Source: Deltaproteobacteria bacterium (GTDB lineage Bacteria > Myxococcota_A > UBA9160 > UBA4427). From it: DNA of 64,000 nucleotides. Location of the stretch: assembly GCA_002719955.1 (NCBI GenBank), contig PBFW01000056.1, positions 62,001 to 126,000 on the forward strand, in the 5' to 3' direction. Under the pieces are notes generated by a model, which was not told the DNA's origin, searched no databases, and saw only the letters and a program-made list of their open reading frames with translations. Every line of letters starts with the position of its first letter. Positions within the stretch are counted from its first letter, which is position 1. Position numbers and translations under genes: made by a program. This document shows, piece after piece, positions 8,447 to 17,909 of this stretch.

Positions 8447-10069
8447 GTGTCCGTCCCGGTGACCAACGAAATCCGCCGCGAGATCGAACGTCGGCGCACC
8501 TTCGCGATCATCTCGCATCCGGATGCGGGAAAGACGACCCTGACGGAGAAGCTCCTTCTCTACGGCGGCGCGCTTCGCGAAGCGGGTGCCGTACGCGCGC
8601 AAAAGGCCACACGCCATGCGACGAGCGATTGGCTCGAACTCGAGAAGCAGCGCGGAATCTCGGTCTCGAGTTCGGTGCTGCATTTCGAGTTCGACGAACA
8701 TCGGGTGAATATCCTCGATACGCCCGGTCATGCCGACTTCAGCGAGGACACCTACCGGACGCTGATGGCGGCGGATAGCGCCGTCATGTTGATCGACGCG
8801 GCGCGTGGTGTGGAACCCCAGACGCGAAAGCTCTGTGAGGTCTGCAAGCTGCGCAAGATTCCGATCTTTACCTTCGTCAACAAGATGGATCGCCACGGTC
8901 GTGATCCCCTCGACATCATGGGTGAGATCGAGGAAGTCCTCGGGATGGATGTCGTTCCGGTGAATTGGCCCGTGGGTGCGGGCAGCGATTTTCGCGGCGT
9001 CTACGACCGACTCGACCGCAGGCTGGTGACTTTCTCGGGCGGCGACCACGGAACCCATCGCGTCGATGAAACGGTCGTCGCGGGCGAGCCGGATTCCGAG
9101 GCCGTGATGGAGGCGATGGGCCCTTTCGCTCAGGATGCCCTGGACGGTCTGGAACTGCTCGAAGGTGCCGGTGCCGAATTCGATACCGAACTCGTCGCGA
9201 GCGGTCTGCAGACACCGATGTTCTTTGGCAGTGCGCTGACCAATTTCGGTGTGCACCCCTTCCTCGAGCGCTTTCTCGAAATGGCGCCGGGTCCCATGCC
9301 CCGGGTGAGTGCGGGCGAGCCGGTCGACCCCGTGGAACGTCCCTTCTCGGGTTTCGTGTTCAAGATCCAGGCGAATATGGATCCGGACCATCGCGATCGC
9401 ATCGCCTTCGTGCGGATCTGTTCGGGGCATTTCGTCAAGGGACTTCAGACCTCGCATGTGCGTACGGGCAAGTCGATTCGCTTGACGAACTCGACGCTCC
9501 TGATGGGCAAGGATCGCGCCGACGTAGACGAGGCCTTTGCGGGCGATGTCGTCGGCCTCTTCGATCCGGGCCTTTTCCGGATCGGTGACACGCTCGCCGA
9601 CGAGAAGAAGATCGTGTTCGCGGGCATCCCGATCTTTGCGCCCGAGTCCTATATGCGCGTCGAGGTGGCCGGGGTCCAGAAGCGCAAGGCGCTCGAGAAG
9701 GGGATCGGCCAATTGGTTCAGGAAGGGGTCGTTCAGCTCTTTAGCGATCCGGAGGGCGGTTCAGCGAGCTGGATCCTCGGCGCGATGGGCCCGCTCCAAT
9801 TCGATGTCATGAAACACCGACTCAAATCGGAATACGGTGTCGACCTCACGCTTTCGAGCCTGCCCTACACTTTGGCGCGTTGGCCACAGGCCGGTTTCGA
9901 TCCCGAGGACTTCAAGTATTCCGAGCGCATTCGTGTCGTGCACGATCGCGACGGCAACTGGGCACTTCTCGCACAGAGTCCGTGGGATTTCGACCGCTTG
10001 CTCGAACGAAACGAGTCGCTCGAGCTCGCAGAGACTCCGGATCCGTCCCTTTTCGAGAGCGCCCACTGA
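8447..10069 (+). CDS. prfC: Peptide chain release factor 3
   Basis: 540 residues, the normal length for RF3, the translational GTPase that recycles RF1 and RF2 after termination. The P loop is SHPDAGKTTLTE near residue 23, switch II is DTPGHADFSEDTYRT, and NKMD is the guanine-specificity motif. RQ/KG contacts and the RF3-type C-terminal domains follow (KALEKGIGQLVQEGVVQLF, LGAMGPLQFDVMKHRL). The only sensible start is GTG 8447, three bases after the aldolase stop and without a strong ribosome site, so translational coupling is likely. Pairing of prfC with an aldolase is incidental metabolic context. Confidence 0.97.
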   Translation: MSVPVTNEIRREIERRRTFAIISHPDAGKTTLTEKLLLYGGALREAGAVRAQKATRHATSDWLELEKQRGISVSSSVLHFEFDEHRVNILDTPGHADFSEDTYRTLMAADSAVMLIDAARGVEPQTRKLCEVCKLRKIPIFTFVNKMDRHGRDPLDIMGEIEEVLGMDVVPVNWPVGAGSDFRGVYDRLDRRLVTFSGGDHGTHRVDETVVAGEPDSEAVMEAMGPFAQDALDGLELLEGAGAEFDTELVASGLQTPMFFGSALTNFGVHPFLERFLEMAPGPMPRVSAGEPVDPVERPFSGFVFKIQANMDPDHRDRIAFVRICSGHFVKGLQTSHVRTGKSIRLTNSTLLMGKDRADVDEAFAGDVVGLFDPGLFRIGDTLADEKKIVFAGIPIFAPESYMRVEVAGVQKRKALEKGIGQLVQEGVVQLFSDPEGGSASWILGAMGPLQFDVMKHRLKSEYGVDLTLSSLPYTLARWPQAGFDPEDFKYSERIRVVHDRDGNWALLAQSPWDFDRLLERNESLELAETPDPSLFESAH

Positions 10070-10201
10070 GTTTGTGTTGGCGGTGGGGTGGGGCGAGTGG
10101 CGTGGCGGTCGAGCGATCCGCTGCGGACGGATTCGCGCTGGGCGCCACGCTTGGATCCGGGCGGCCTGACCGAGAACATCGATGCGCAACGAACTGTGCG
10201 G

Positions 10202-10570
10202 CTAATTCGTGCGGGCGAGGGCGGCGTCGATGGCGTTCGCCAGATCATCGAGAGCGAATGGCTTCTCCAGGAAGCCGTCGATCCTGACGCGTGCGGTTTC
10301 GGCTTGGAGATCTGCGGGCGGGAAGCCCGACATCAAGACGATTTGCAGATCGGGTCGCTGACGGCGCAGCGATTCCCCGACCTCGATCCCGTGCCTCTCG
10401 CAGCGCAGCATCCAATCGGCCAATAGGATATCCGGCGCGAATTCGTGGGCGATTTCGATCGTCCCGGTTCCGGTCTCGGCGGTTCTCACCCCCAGGCCCT
10501 TGCGGGCCAAGAATCGTTCGAGGTATTCGCGCTAGGTCGACTCGCCGTCGACGATCAGGATCCGGGTCAT
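10202..10570 (-). pseudogene. CheY-like receiver gene interrupted by an in-frame amber codon
   Basis: Read from ATG 10570 the frame gives MTRILIVDGEST, then TAG at 10532-10534, then REYLERFLARKGLGVRTAETG and a complete rest of a receiver. ADWML has the phosphoacceptor aspartate, LMSGFPP is the beta-4 region, and GFLEKPFALDDL holds the conserved lysine. Without the stop this is a single-domain receiver of 122 residues. The sense codon was probably CAG or TGG, one base away. A restart after the amber (the next ATG/GTG lies past helix 1) would lose the first strand and acidic pocket. The ordinary final stop is also TAG, so the codon is not reassigned. Sequencing error is the alternative. Confidence 0.75.
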
Positions 10571-10637
10571 CCGGAAAGACCACCGAGGTAGCCGCAAGAA
10601 TCGTTCCCAGTCGTCGGGCCCGTCGAGGCCGTGTCCC

Positions 10638-11738
10638 TCATCGAAGCCGTTCCTCCCGCTGGTCGGAGACCAGCACGACGAGCTTTCCGACTCCCTTGGC
10701 CTTGTTGCCCGCCAGGTCGAACGCCTCGTCGACCCCTTCGAGGGTTGCTCTGTGTGTGACCAATGGCCCGAGCGAGTCGCGATGTTCAGCCAGTCCGCGG
10801 GCCGCCCGCGCGAAGTCGGGGTCGCCCATGGTCCCGGTCTGATAGCAGTTCCCCCAGGACAGCCCGATTTCTTTTTGGAGTGCGAGTGACGGGTCGAAGG
10901 GCGGATCTCGATCGAAGATCCCCAGAACGACGACACGCGCCCCCGGGTTGGCCGCCTGGCAGGCCTCGATCAGGGTTTCGTTGGATCCCCCCACGGTTTC
11001 GATGACAAGATCGAAGCGGGATTCGAGACCGTCCTGGGAGATCGAGAGCGCGGCGTCGTGGGGGCGGGCCATGCCGAGGTCGAGCGCGAGCTGACGTTGA
11101 TGCGCGTAGCGGGCGCGAATCACGACTTCGGAGGCTCCTGAGGTCCGAGCCGCGAAGGCGCAGAGCAGTCCGATCGTTCCACCGCCCAATACGAGGACAC
11201 GCTCCCCCGAACGGAATTCCGCCCGATCGAGTGCGTGGAGTGCGACCGCCAGGGGCTCGACGAGGGTGGCGATGGCCGGGTCGATGCTGGGATCGACAGC
11301 GAAGACGCGCTTGGCGGGGACGACCACGAACTCGGCGAAGCCGCCGGGACGATGTACGCCGGCGATGCGGAGGTCGGGGCAGATGGAATCGCGTCCGGCT
11401 TGGCAGGCCCGACACCGGGAACAGGATTCGAGGGGTTCGACGACGACTGCGAGTCCGGAGGTCAGCGCTTGTCCGTCGCCACCCTTCCCGACGGATTCTC
11501 CCAGGCTTTCGATGCGTCCCGCGATCTCGTGGCCGGGGATCAGGCCGCGCGCCCAGCGGCCGCCCCGACGCGCGTGGAGATCGCTGCCGCAAAGACCGCA
11601 GGCATCGACCCGGAGCAGGACTTCGTGAGGGCCACAAACCGGGATCGGAACCGAGGCCGAGGAGATCGACCCGTCCTCGCCGACGACCGCCGCGCGCATC
11701 TGGCGAGGGGCATCGGCGTTCGCGGCGTACGTGCTCAT
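10638..11738 (-). CDS. Zinc-dependent medium-chain alcohol/polyol dehydrogenase
   Basis: 366 residues of the zinc MDR superfamily. Catalytic zinc ligands lie in CGLCGSDLH and GHEIAG near residues 45-75. The four-cysteine structural zinc lobe is CSRCRACQAGRDSIC near 110. The Rossmann motif VLVLGGGTIGLLCAFAA near 180 binds NAD(P). It would oxidise an alcohol or polyol or reduce the corresponding carbonyl; the substrate is not evident. It starts only 4 bases after the stop of the deoxyhypusine-synthase-like gene, so the two are surely one transcript, and the broken receiver follows. An in-frame ATG 13 codons later is a possible alternative start. Confidence 0.88.
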   Translation of the reverse strand: MSTYAANADAPRQMRAAVVGEDGSISSASVPIPVCGPHEVLLRVDACGLCGSDLHARRGGRWARGLIPGHEIAGRIESLGESVGKGGDGQALTSGLAVVVEPLESCSRCRACQAGRDSICPDLRIAGVHRPGGFAEFVVVPAKRVFAVDPSIDPAIATLVEPLAVALHALDRAEFRSGERVLVLGGGTIGLLCAFAARTSGASEVVIRARYAHQRQLALDLGMARPHDAALSISQDGLESRFDLVIETVGGSNETLIEACQAANPGARVVVLGIFDRDPPFDPSLALQKEIGLSWGNCYQTGTMGDPDFARAARGLAEHRDSLGPLVTHRATLEGVDEAFDLAGNKAKGVGKLVVLVSDQREERLR

Positions 11739-11742
11739 GGCA

Positions 11743-12816
11743 TCACCGGCCGGCTTTGCTTCCGGCCGGTCGTGATTCGAGCCGCTCGAGGACCGCGCGG
11801 ACGATGATGGGCCAGACGATCGTGGCGTCCACGTGGACTTCGGCATGGCGACCGCCCTCGCTTTCGGGCACGAATTTGCCCCAGGAAACGCCCTCGCTGT
11901 AGCTGCACCCCGAGAGCCCACCCCAATGTTCTGGCTCCGGGCAGATCCGCACCGCATATCGATAACGCCGGACGGGCTCGCCCGTTCCGAGACGATCTGC
12001 GCTGATTTCGAGATAGGGTGCGATCTGTTGGGCCCAATTGCGTGGGACGCCACCGCCGATCGTGAAGATGCCGAGGGTCTCGTGAGCGCGAATCCGGTCC
12101 GCGAAATCCTCGAGGTCGAGGAAGGGGTCGAATCCGAAAGGGGTCTTGCCCGCCTCTCGCAGCCGTCGGTTGTGGATCGCGAAGTCGAGGCCGAGTTCCG
12201 AGTCCGTGAAGGCCGGGACGTAGATCGGGACCGCCTTCTGGACGGCGCTGCGCAGGATGGCTCGTCCCGCATCGTCGTCCTCGAGCATCTGCCCGACGCG
12301 CGCGAGCAGGTCGTGGCTGCATATCGTCGTCCCCGGTTCGATCTTCGAGAGCACCGCGTCGAGCAGCGCCTCGGCGTCATCGAGATTCTTCTCGAGTTCG
12401 ATCGTGTCGTAGACGCGGTTGTAGCCGCGTTCGAAGAGATCCTCGTCGCGCATCGATGGGCGATGCTTGAAGTGGAGCATACCCGCGCCCTCGACGAAGC
12501 CGTGGGTCATCAGGGCGCCTGTCGCCACCACGGCCTGGACCCAGCCTCGCTCGATCATCTCGCAGAGCACGAGTCCCTGTTTGGCGATCGTCATGGCGCC
12601 TGAGATCGTGACGACCCGGAAACAGGACTCGTCGCGGATCATCGCCTCGAGAGTATCGGCGGCTTCGCCGAGTCGCCGACCGCCAAATGCAGTATTCGAC
12701 ATCGCCGAGACCAGGGCGTCTATAGAATCGAGTTGACCGAGATCGAGCGGGACCAGCGGCTCGAGGCCGTCGTCGTGGCCGGTTCCATAATTCTGGGCGT
12801 TGCGTTTCTTTTCCAT
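11743..12816 (-). CDS. Deoxyhypusine-synthase-like protein
   Basis: 357 residues, clearly of the deoxyhypusine synthase fold. NAD-binding segments include TISGAMTIAKQG, VVATGALMTHGF and the C-terminal FTIGGGVPRNWAQQ. The key active-site lysine, which forms the enzyme-aminobutyl imine, is kept in SYSEGVSWGKFVPES. Bacteria lack the eIF5A substrate. The bacterial branch is known or proposed to transfer the aminobutyl group of spermidine to putrescine, giving homospermidine. That role is inferred for this protein. First gene of a pair with a zinc dehydrogenase. Confidence 0.85.
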   Translation of the reverse strand: MEKKRNAQNYGTGHDDGLEPLVPLDLGQLDSIDALVSAMSNTAFGGRRLGEAADTLEAMIRDESCFRVVTISGAMTIAKQGLVLCEMIERGWVQAVVATGALMTHGFVEGAGMLHFKHRPSMRDEDLFERGYNRVYDTIELEKNLDDAEALLDAVLSKIEPGTTICSHDLLARVGQMLEDDDAGRAILRSAVQKAVPIYVPAFTDSELGLDFAIHNRRLREAGKTPFGFDPFLDLEDFADRIRAHETLGIFTIGGGVPRNWAQQIAPYLEISADRLGTGEPVRRYRYAVRICPEPEHWGGLSGCSYSEGVSWGKFVPESEGGRHAEVHVDATIVWPIIVRAVLERLESRPAGSKAGR

Positions 12817-12890
12817 CGTCTAATCCTGAGTCATGAGTTCGAAACCGGGGGTTCTCGCGAGCGATGGGTGTCGGGGTGGGAATGAGGGTG

Positions 12891-14987
12891 CTAGGCCATA
12901 GATCCGGCCTGGGGAACGAGATCGGCGACGAGTTCCGCCGGGTCGTGGACCGGGAGCGAACACGCTGCGCCGTGGCAGAGATAGGCCGTCGCGCGCGAAT
13001 GCATGGCCTCGCGTCCCTCGAGCCAGGTCTCCGCAAGCCCCTTCGGTGCCGGGGCCCCGGGTGCCGCGACGATGATCGCGTCGTCCGGTCGCAGGACTCG
13101 GCGGGCGCGATGCGCCAGGGCGCGGCCCTCTGCTGAATCCGGGTCTGCGATGATGACGGCGACCGAGACCCCTCTCGTTCGCAGGGCGATGGCACGCAGC
13201 AGCGTGGGGAAGGCCTGGGGAACGCGTTCTAGAAAGAGGCTCTGCTCAGCGATCGCGTGATCGACGAAGGCTTTGAGAGACGAGGCGTGCGAGAGGGCGG
13301 CGAGGCGGGTGAGGCCCAGAATTGCGAGCCCCGAGGCGTCTGGCGTCGCACCGTCGTGGTCTGACCGCGGGCGGTGAATCAGGCGATCAGTGTCCTTGTG
13401 TGCGAGGAAGAGTGCACCGTTTTCCCGATCTCCGAAACCTTCGAGGATCTCGTCTGCGAGCCGCTGCGCTTCTCCCAGGTAGTGATCGCCAGCACCCGCT
13501 CTCTGGAGGTCGAGGCAAGCGACGAGCATTGCCGCATGATCGTCGAGGAAGGCGGTGATGTGGGCGCGGCCCTCATTGTGAACGCGTTGGAGACGTCCCG
13601 TGTCGTCGCGCATCGACCCGAGGACAAAATTCGCGGCCCGCGTCGCATCGTCGAGGATCTCGGCATCGCCCAGGGCTGACGCGGCGCGCGCGAGTCCCGA
13701 GATCGCATAGCCGTTCCAGGCGGCGACGTGTTTTCGGTCCGTCTCCGGGGCGACCCGATCGCCCCGGGCGCTGAGCAGACGGGCTCGCGCCTCGGCGAAT
13801 TCGCCGCGTGGTGCACGGGCCTCGTCGATCAGATGAGTCGTTCCGTTTTCGAAGTTGCCCCCGCGTCGGACGCCGTAGGCGGTGCAGAAGCGATTCGCCT
13901 CGTCCCCGAGCAAGTCGGCGATCTGGTCTGGCGTCCACACGAAGAATTTTCCCTCGATGCCCTCGCTATCTGCATCCTGGCTCGCGTAGTAGGCGCCGTT
14001 CTCGGCGCGCATCTCGCGGCGGAGATAGTCGACGGTCTCGCTGATCGGCCAGGCGAGATCCGCTGGATCCTGGGCCCTGCGAGCGAGTTCGGCGTAGAAG
14101 GAAAGTAGCTGGCCCTGGTCGTAGAGCATCTTTTCGAAGTGGGGAATGGTCCAGTTGGCATCCACGCAATAGCGATGGAAGCCGCCCCCGAGTTGATCGT
14201 AGAGGCCGCGTCGCGACATCTCCTTCGCGGCCAAGGTCAGGAAACGAGCGATTTTCGACGCTTCCTTGTGCGGCAGGAAGTCGAGGGCGACCGCGAGAAA
14301 TTCGAGATTCGTGGCGGTCGGGAATTTCGGAGCTTTTCCGAAACCGCCATGGGACTGGTCCGCGCCGCGCATGATCATCTTTGCGGCTTTTTGAATCGCT
14401 TCCGGGCCCGCGACGAGTGTCACCTCGCCCTCGGGCCTCTTGACCAGGGCGGCGGCGATCTGGCCGGCGTGGTCCTCGACCTGGTCGCGTTGATCGTGCC
14501 ATGCGGTCATGACCGCATCGATCATTTCGGGGAAGCCGGGCGTATCGCCCCGTCGCTCCGGCGGAAAATAGGTGCCCACATAGAAGGGCCGTCCGTCCGG
14601 GGTGCAGATCGCATTCAGCGGCCAGCCGCCCTGACCATTCAGTTTGAGCGCCGTCTCCATGTAGATCTGGTCGACGTCGGGGCGTTCCTCGCGATCGACC
14701 TTGATGCAGACGAACGATTCGTTCATGCGAGCGGCGATTTCCGGGTTCTCGAAGGATTCGCGTTCCATCACATGGCACCAATGGCAGGCGCTGTACCCGA
14801 TCGATACAAGGAGCGGACGATCCTCCTCACGTGCGCGGTCGAGGGCCTCATCGCCCCACGGATACCAATCGACGGGGTTGTGGCGATGCTGTCGGAGATA
14901 GGCGCTCGTCTCCTGTCCGAGGCGGTTGACGGGCCTCTCTTCTCCGCGCGGGGAGGGAGGCGTATCGTGGGGGGGGGAATCGCTCAT
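12891..14987 (-). CDS. DUF255 thioredoxin-domain protein (YyaL / SPATA20 family)
   Basis: 698 residues, full length for the family. The N-terminal thioredoxin-like domain carries [14 protein letters not shown] with the CxxC motif near residue 68, after the hallmark [20 protein letters not shown]. The remainder is an (alpha/alpha)6 barrel as in N-acylglucosamine epimerases and glycoside hydrolases ([21 protein letters not shown]). The function is not settled in bacteria; a role in redox-linked carbohydrate or protein processing has been suggested from the fold. No signal peptide is visible, so cytoplasmic. It ends 74 bases before the deoxyhypusine-synthase-like start on the same strand and is divergent from the next gene. 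Confidence 0.93.
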   Translation of the reverse strand: MSDSPPHDTPPSPRGEERPVNRLGQETSAYLRQHRHNPVDWYPWGDEALDRAREEDRPLLVSIGYSACHWCHVMERESFENPEIAARMNESFVCIKVDREERPDVDQIYMETALKLNGQGGWPLNAICTPDGRPFYVGTYFPPERRGDTPGFPEMIDAVMTAWHDQRDQVEDHAGQIAAALVKRPEGEVTLVAGPEAIQKAAKMIMRGADQSHGGFGKAPKFPTATNLEFLAVALDFLPHKEASKIARFLTLAAKEMSRRGLYDQLGGGFHRYCVDANWTIPHFEKMLYDQGQLLSFYAELARRAQDPADLAWPISETVDYLRREMRAENGAYYASQDADSEGIEGKFFVWTPDQIADLLGDEANRFCTAYGVRRGGNFENGTTHLIDEARAPRGEFAEARARLLSARGDRVAPETDRKHVAAWNGYAISGLARAASALGDAEILDDATRAANFVLGSMRDDTGRLQRVHNEGRAHITAFLDDHAAMLVACLDLQRAGAGDHYLGEAQRLADEILEGFGDRENGALFLAHKDTDRLIHRPRSDHDGATPDASGLAILGLTRLAALSHASSLKAFVDHAIAEQSLFLERVPQAFPTLLRAIALRTRGVSVAVIIADPDSAEGRALAHRARRVLRPDDAIIVAAPGAPAPKGLAETWLEGREAMHSRATAYLCHGAACSLPVHDPAELVADLVPQAGSMA

Positions 14988-15066
14988 GGATCGGGGCGGA
15001 GCTTAGCCGGCCAGGGCGGATCCGGGCAGGCGGCGGAGTGCGAGAAGTGCGACTACTTTCCCGCGC

Positions 15067-16017
15067 GTGAGCATCGTGCATCTCGACAAGAGCGAAGGGC
15101 GGGAAAGTGCCGCGCAGGACGCGGCGTTCATCGAGGCACTCCGGCGCCGCGCGGCGGAGTCACTCGAGCGCGCGTACCGTTTTCTCGAGACCCAGCCGGA
15201 TCGATGGGCGCTGTTGCGGGCCCAGGTGCTTTGTGCGGCGCGGCCCGCTGCAGATCTGGCCGCGAAGCTCGGGGAGACGCAGGCCGAGGACGGTCGTCTG
15301 TCGCTCGGCACTCTGGTCTCGGGCGGGGGGCTCGGTTTCCCCGCGACCGATCTGGCGGCGCTCGACGCGGATCAGTGTGGCATTGTGGGGACGCTCGAGG
15401 CGCTTCTCGTTGCGGGGGATGCGAAGTTCCTCCACGCGGCCTGGGTCGAAAGAGCCGTTCGCTTTGTCGAATCGCGTCAGGCTGAGGATGGCGCCTATCG
15501 GATCCCGAGCATCGGGGCCGATCGCGCTGCGCAGCAGGCGGATATCTTCTGGACCGGCATGGTCGCCGGCATTCTCGGGCGCACGCCGGTGTCGCGGCCG
15601 AGTCATCTCGAGGCGGCCGGTGATTTCCTCTCCGAGCGTTTCGAACCCGAAGCGGTCGAGCAGGGGGGGTATTCGGCACTGATCGCCTACGCTCATTTCT
15701 ACACCAATGTGCCCCACGAAGAGGCGGATCAGGCCCTGCAATGGTGTGGTCGCGCACTCGAGAAGGGGTTTCGCAGCCGGCAGCTCGATGCGGTTGCGGT
15801 GGTGCGGGTCCTGTTGACCTGTGATGCCCAGGCCATGCCCGGAGCGAGTTTCGATCTCGTCGAACTCCTGGAGCGCATGATGGAGGAGCAGGCCGGAGAT
15901 GGAGGTTTTGCGGAACTCTCGTTCGATGGCCCGACGGCCCGCACGACCCAGACCTTCGACGCGATGCTCGCGATCGTGCGCCTCTGCGGGGCGCTGGATT
16001 TGGGGCCAGACCTCTAG
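15067..16017 (+). CDS. Prenyltransferase/terpene-cyclase-like helical repeat protein
   Basis: 316 residues, predicted almost wholly helical, GTG start 78 bases from the divergent DUF255 gene. Short repeats of the type AEDGAYRIP (about residue 140) and AGDGGFAELSFDG (about 280) recall the QxxDGgw/F repeats of squalene-cyclase and prenyltransferase alpha-toroids. The cyclase catalytic aspartates (DXDD, DCTAE) are absent, so a scaffold or binding role is more likely than terpene cyclisation. No signal peptide. I do not recognise a characterised homologue. Confidence 0.6.
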   Translation: MSIVHLDKSEGRESAAQDAAFIEALRRRAAESLERAYRFLETQPDRWALLRAQVLCAARPAADLAAKLGETQAEDGRLSLGTLVSGGGLGFPATDLAALDADQCGIVGTLEALLVAGDAKFLHAAWVERAVRFVESRQAEDGAYRIPSIGADRAAQQADIFWTGMVAGILGRTPVSRPSHLEAAGDFLSERFEPEAVEQGGYSALIAYAHFYTNVPHEEADQALQWCGRALEKGFRSRQLDAVAVVRVLLTCDAQAMPGASFDLVELLERMMEEQAGDGGFAELSFDGPTARTTQTFDAMLAIVRLCGALDLGPDL

Positions 16018-16081
16018 CGGCTCCACTCACCGGCGGTCGAGGGCCTAGGCATCACGAGTCTTGGGAGATTCGCTCAGGCCC

Positions 16082-16789
16082 TCAGCCGAGTTCCGCGAAG
16101 AAAGCCCGGATTCGCGTCGCGTTGGCGCCCAGATCGCCCCTTCCGTCGCGAGATTTCGAGCGCACGTCGATTCGAGCGCCCGATCCATCGGGGCGAATCC
16201 GAACGACCACGTCATCCACGAAGCGAAAGATCGCCGAGACGTCATGCGCGTAGAACGCGCCGGCTCCGGCGTCCTTGGCGACCACCTCCCAGCCCAGTCC
16301 TTCGGCCGCAGCGACCGCGCGCACGAAGGTCTCTGTGGGTCCGACGTCGACCCGAAGCGCCTCGAGGTCGGGATAGGACTTGCGCACGATCGCGACGAAC
16401 TCCGCTGGATAGCTCATGTCGCGACCGGCGTATTCGGGCACGAGCGCGTTGTCCGCGAAGGCCGGCGGGTCGGTGAGATCGGTCGTGATGTCATTGATCG
16501 GCGGAGCATCTCCGCCGGTCGAGGCCGCCGCGAGAACGACGATGAGCAGGCCGAGCGCGATCGAAAGGCCGACGAGTGCCTGGGTGTGTCCGGCCGGGTC
16601 GCGGCCGCCACGGGTGAGGACGAGGCCGATCAGGGCGAGGGCGGTGCAGAAAAAACCACCGAGGAGCGTTCCGGCGACGAAGGTCTGAAAGCCCGCCATC
16701 GGTGAAAAGAAACCGAGATAGGCGCCGAGCAGGCCGACGAGGGCCAGGGCGAGGGCGATCAGCGAGAGTTTCGGGGCGGCGGCGGCCAT
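16082..16789 (-). CDS. DUF1499 membrane protein
   Basis: 235 residues. Three hydrophobic segments occupy residues about 8-30, 34-60 and 70-90. They are followed by a DUF1499 domain (NDITTDLTDPPAF at its start, IDVRSKSRDGRGDLGANATRI at its end). The terminal RSxSRxGxxDLGxN block is the signature of the family, whose biochemical role is unknown. The start is well placed: AGGAGA and CCTCC precede ATG 16789. Convergent with the helical-repeat gene across a 64-base gap. Confidence 0.88.
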   Translation of the reverse strand: MAAAAPKLSLIALALALVGLLGAYLGFFSPMAGFQTFVAGTLLGGFFCTALALIGLVLTRGGRDPAGHTQALVGLSIALGLLIVVLAAASTGGDAPPINDITTDLTDPPAFADNALVPEYAGRDMSYPAEFVAIVRKSYPDLEALRVDVGPTETFVRAVAAAEGLGWEVVAKDAGAGAFYAHDVSAIFRFVDDVVVRIRPDGSGARIDVRSKSRDGRGDLGANATRIRAFFAELG

Positions 16790-16984
16790 GGAGGTCTCCT
16801 GGAGGCGAATCGACGAATCCAGATCGAGCGATCGAGTCTATCACGCTCCCTCTCGCCGGCGGCACCCGAAACGCGCGGTCGACGCCTTGCCCTCCCGCGC
16901 TCGGCGCTGCAGGATGCGAAAGTCAGGCGGTGATGAGTCAGGCGGGTGACGAGCCAGCTGGGTGACGCAGACGAAGCGAAGAAG

Positions 16985-17227
16985 AGGGGTCCAGGAGGTC
17001 GGAGCGTGTTCATCTCGAGAAGCAGGGGGCGGCCGTCGCCGCTCGCGGACCCGTGGCGACCCGGCTCGCAAAGGAAATCATGCAGCAGGGGCAGGACGCC
17101 GATATTCGGCTCGTCCACGCTCTGGAGCAGCGCGCCTTCGGCCTCTTCTTCGCATCCGAGGATCGCATCGAGGGCACGACCGCTTGCGTCGAAAAGCGTG
17201 ATCCGGATTTCAAGCGACGCTAGGACC
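16985..17227 (-). pseudogene. Coding-like fragment downstream of leuD, no start codon
   Basis: The frame reads SLEIRITLFDASGRALDAI, then GCEEEAEGALLQSVDEPN and IGVLPLLHDFLCEPG. It is balanced in charge and hydrophobicity and GC-rich at third positions, unlike the arginine/serine-rich shadows in the other five frames. No ATG, GTG or TTG opens it sensibly, and the protein-like character fades after about 17000. It begins right after the leuD stop. I do not recognise the family. It may be the remnant of a gene once behind leuD. The rest of 16790-17239 shows nothing. Confidence 0.3.
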
Positions 17228-17239
17228 GTCCCGCCCTGA

Positions 17240-17854
17240 TCAGGCCGGTAGCTCAATATAGGGGAGCGCCGCTGCGGTCTTTTCGATTGCGTCCCCCGCG
17301 TCGAGCAGGACACGGGTCGCGTCCCAGGATCCTTCCAGGAATTGTTGCCGGACGCCCTCTGGTGCGCCCGCTTCCATCTCACCCGCGCGGGAGCTGACCC
17401 GGCGTGCCCGGAGGTCGATCGAGATCGTGTGCGTCGGGTCGAGTTCGACCGCATCCATCAGCTTCGTGAGATCCGCTTCGCCGAGTGTCACGCAGGGCAG
17501 GCCCAGACTGGTGCAATTGCCGGCGAAGATCTCTGCGAAGCTGCCACCGATGAATGCCTTGAATCCGAAGCGCATCAACGCCTGGGGGGCGTGCTCGCGG
17601 GACGAACCGCAGCCGAAATTCTGGCCGCAGATCAGGATCGAGGCATCCGAGAAACGCTCATCGTCGAGGGGGTGTTTGCCCTTGGCCGCTTTGCGGGCGT
17701 CCTCGAAGGCATGGCGACCCATATCGTCGAAGGTCACGACCTTCATGAAGCGTGCGGGAATGATGCGATCGGTGTCGACATCGTCGCCCCGGACGACGCA
17801 GCCCGTGCCCTCGACGGATTCGATCTTGATCAGGACGTCTTCGTTGCTGGCCAT
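17240..17854 (-). CDS. leuD: 3-isopropylmalate dehydratase small subunit
   Basis: 204 residues, the normal length. The aconitase-swivel domain is plain: DVDTDRIIPARFMK near residue 25 and ILICGQNFGCGSSREHAPQAL near 75, where the GCGSSREHA motif binds substrate. With LeuC it isomerises 2-isopropylmalate to 3-isopropylmalate in leucine synthesis in the cytoplasm. AGAGGA lies 6 bases before the ATG. It follows leuC by 55 bases, so the two are co-transcribed. leuA and leuB are not in the window. Confidence 0.96.
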   Translation of the reverse strand: MASNEDVLIKIESVEGTGCVVRGDDVDTDRIIPARFMKVVTFDDMGRHAFEDARKAAKGKHPLDDERFSDASILICGQNFGCGSSREHAPQALMRFGFKAFIGGSFAEIFAGNCTSLGLPCVTLGEADLTKLMDAVELDPTHTISIDLRARRVSSRAGEMEAGAPEGVRQQFLEGSWDATRVLLDAGDAIEKTAAALPYIELPA

Positions 17855-17909
17855 GTGATTTTCCTCTTCTCGGTGCTTCCCTCGGATTCTTCTCGGGGAA
17901 GAATCGGGC

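Noticed and set aside
7115-9712. A very long minus-strand open frame (865 codons) over the aldolase and prfC genes
   Set aside because: It is the antisense shadow of two certain genes in GC-rich DNA; the translation is His/Arg/Asp-rich with no domain.
10202-10570. Amber codon as a sign of stop-codon reassignment
   Set aside because: Several sound genes in the window end with TAG, including this one.
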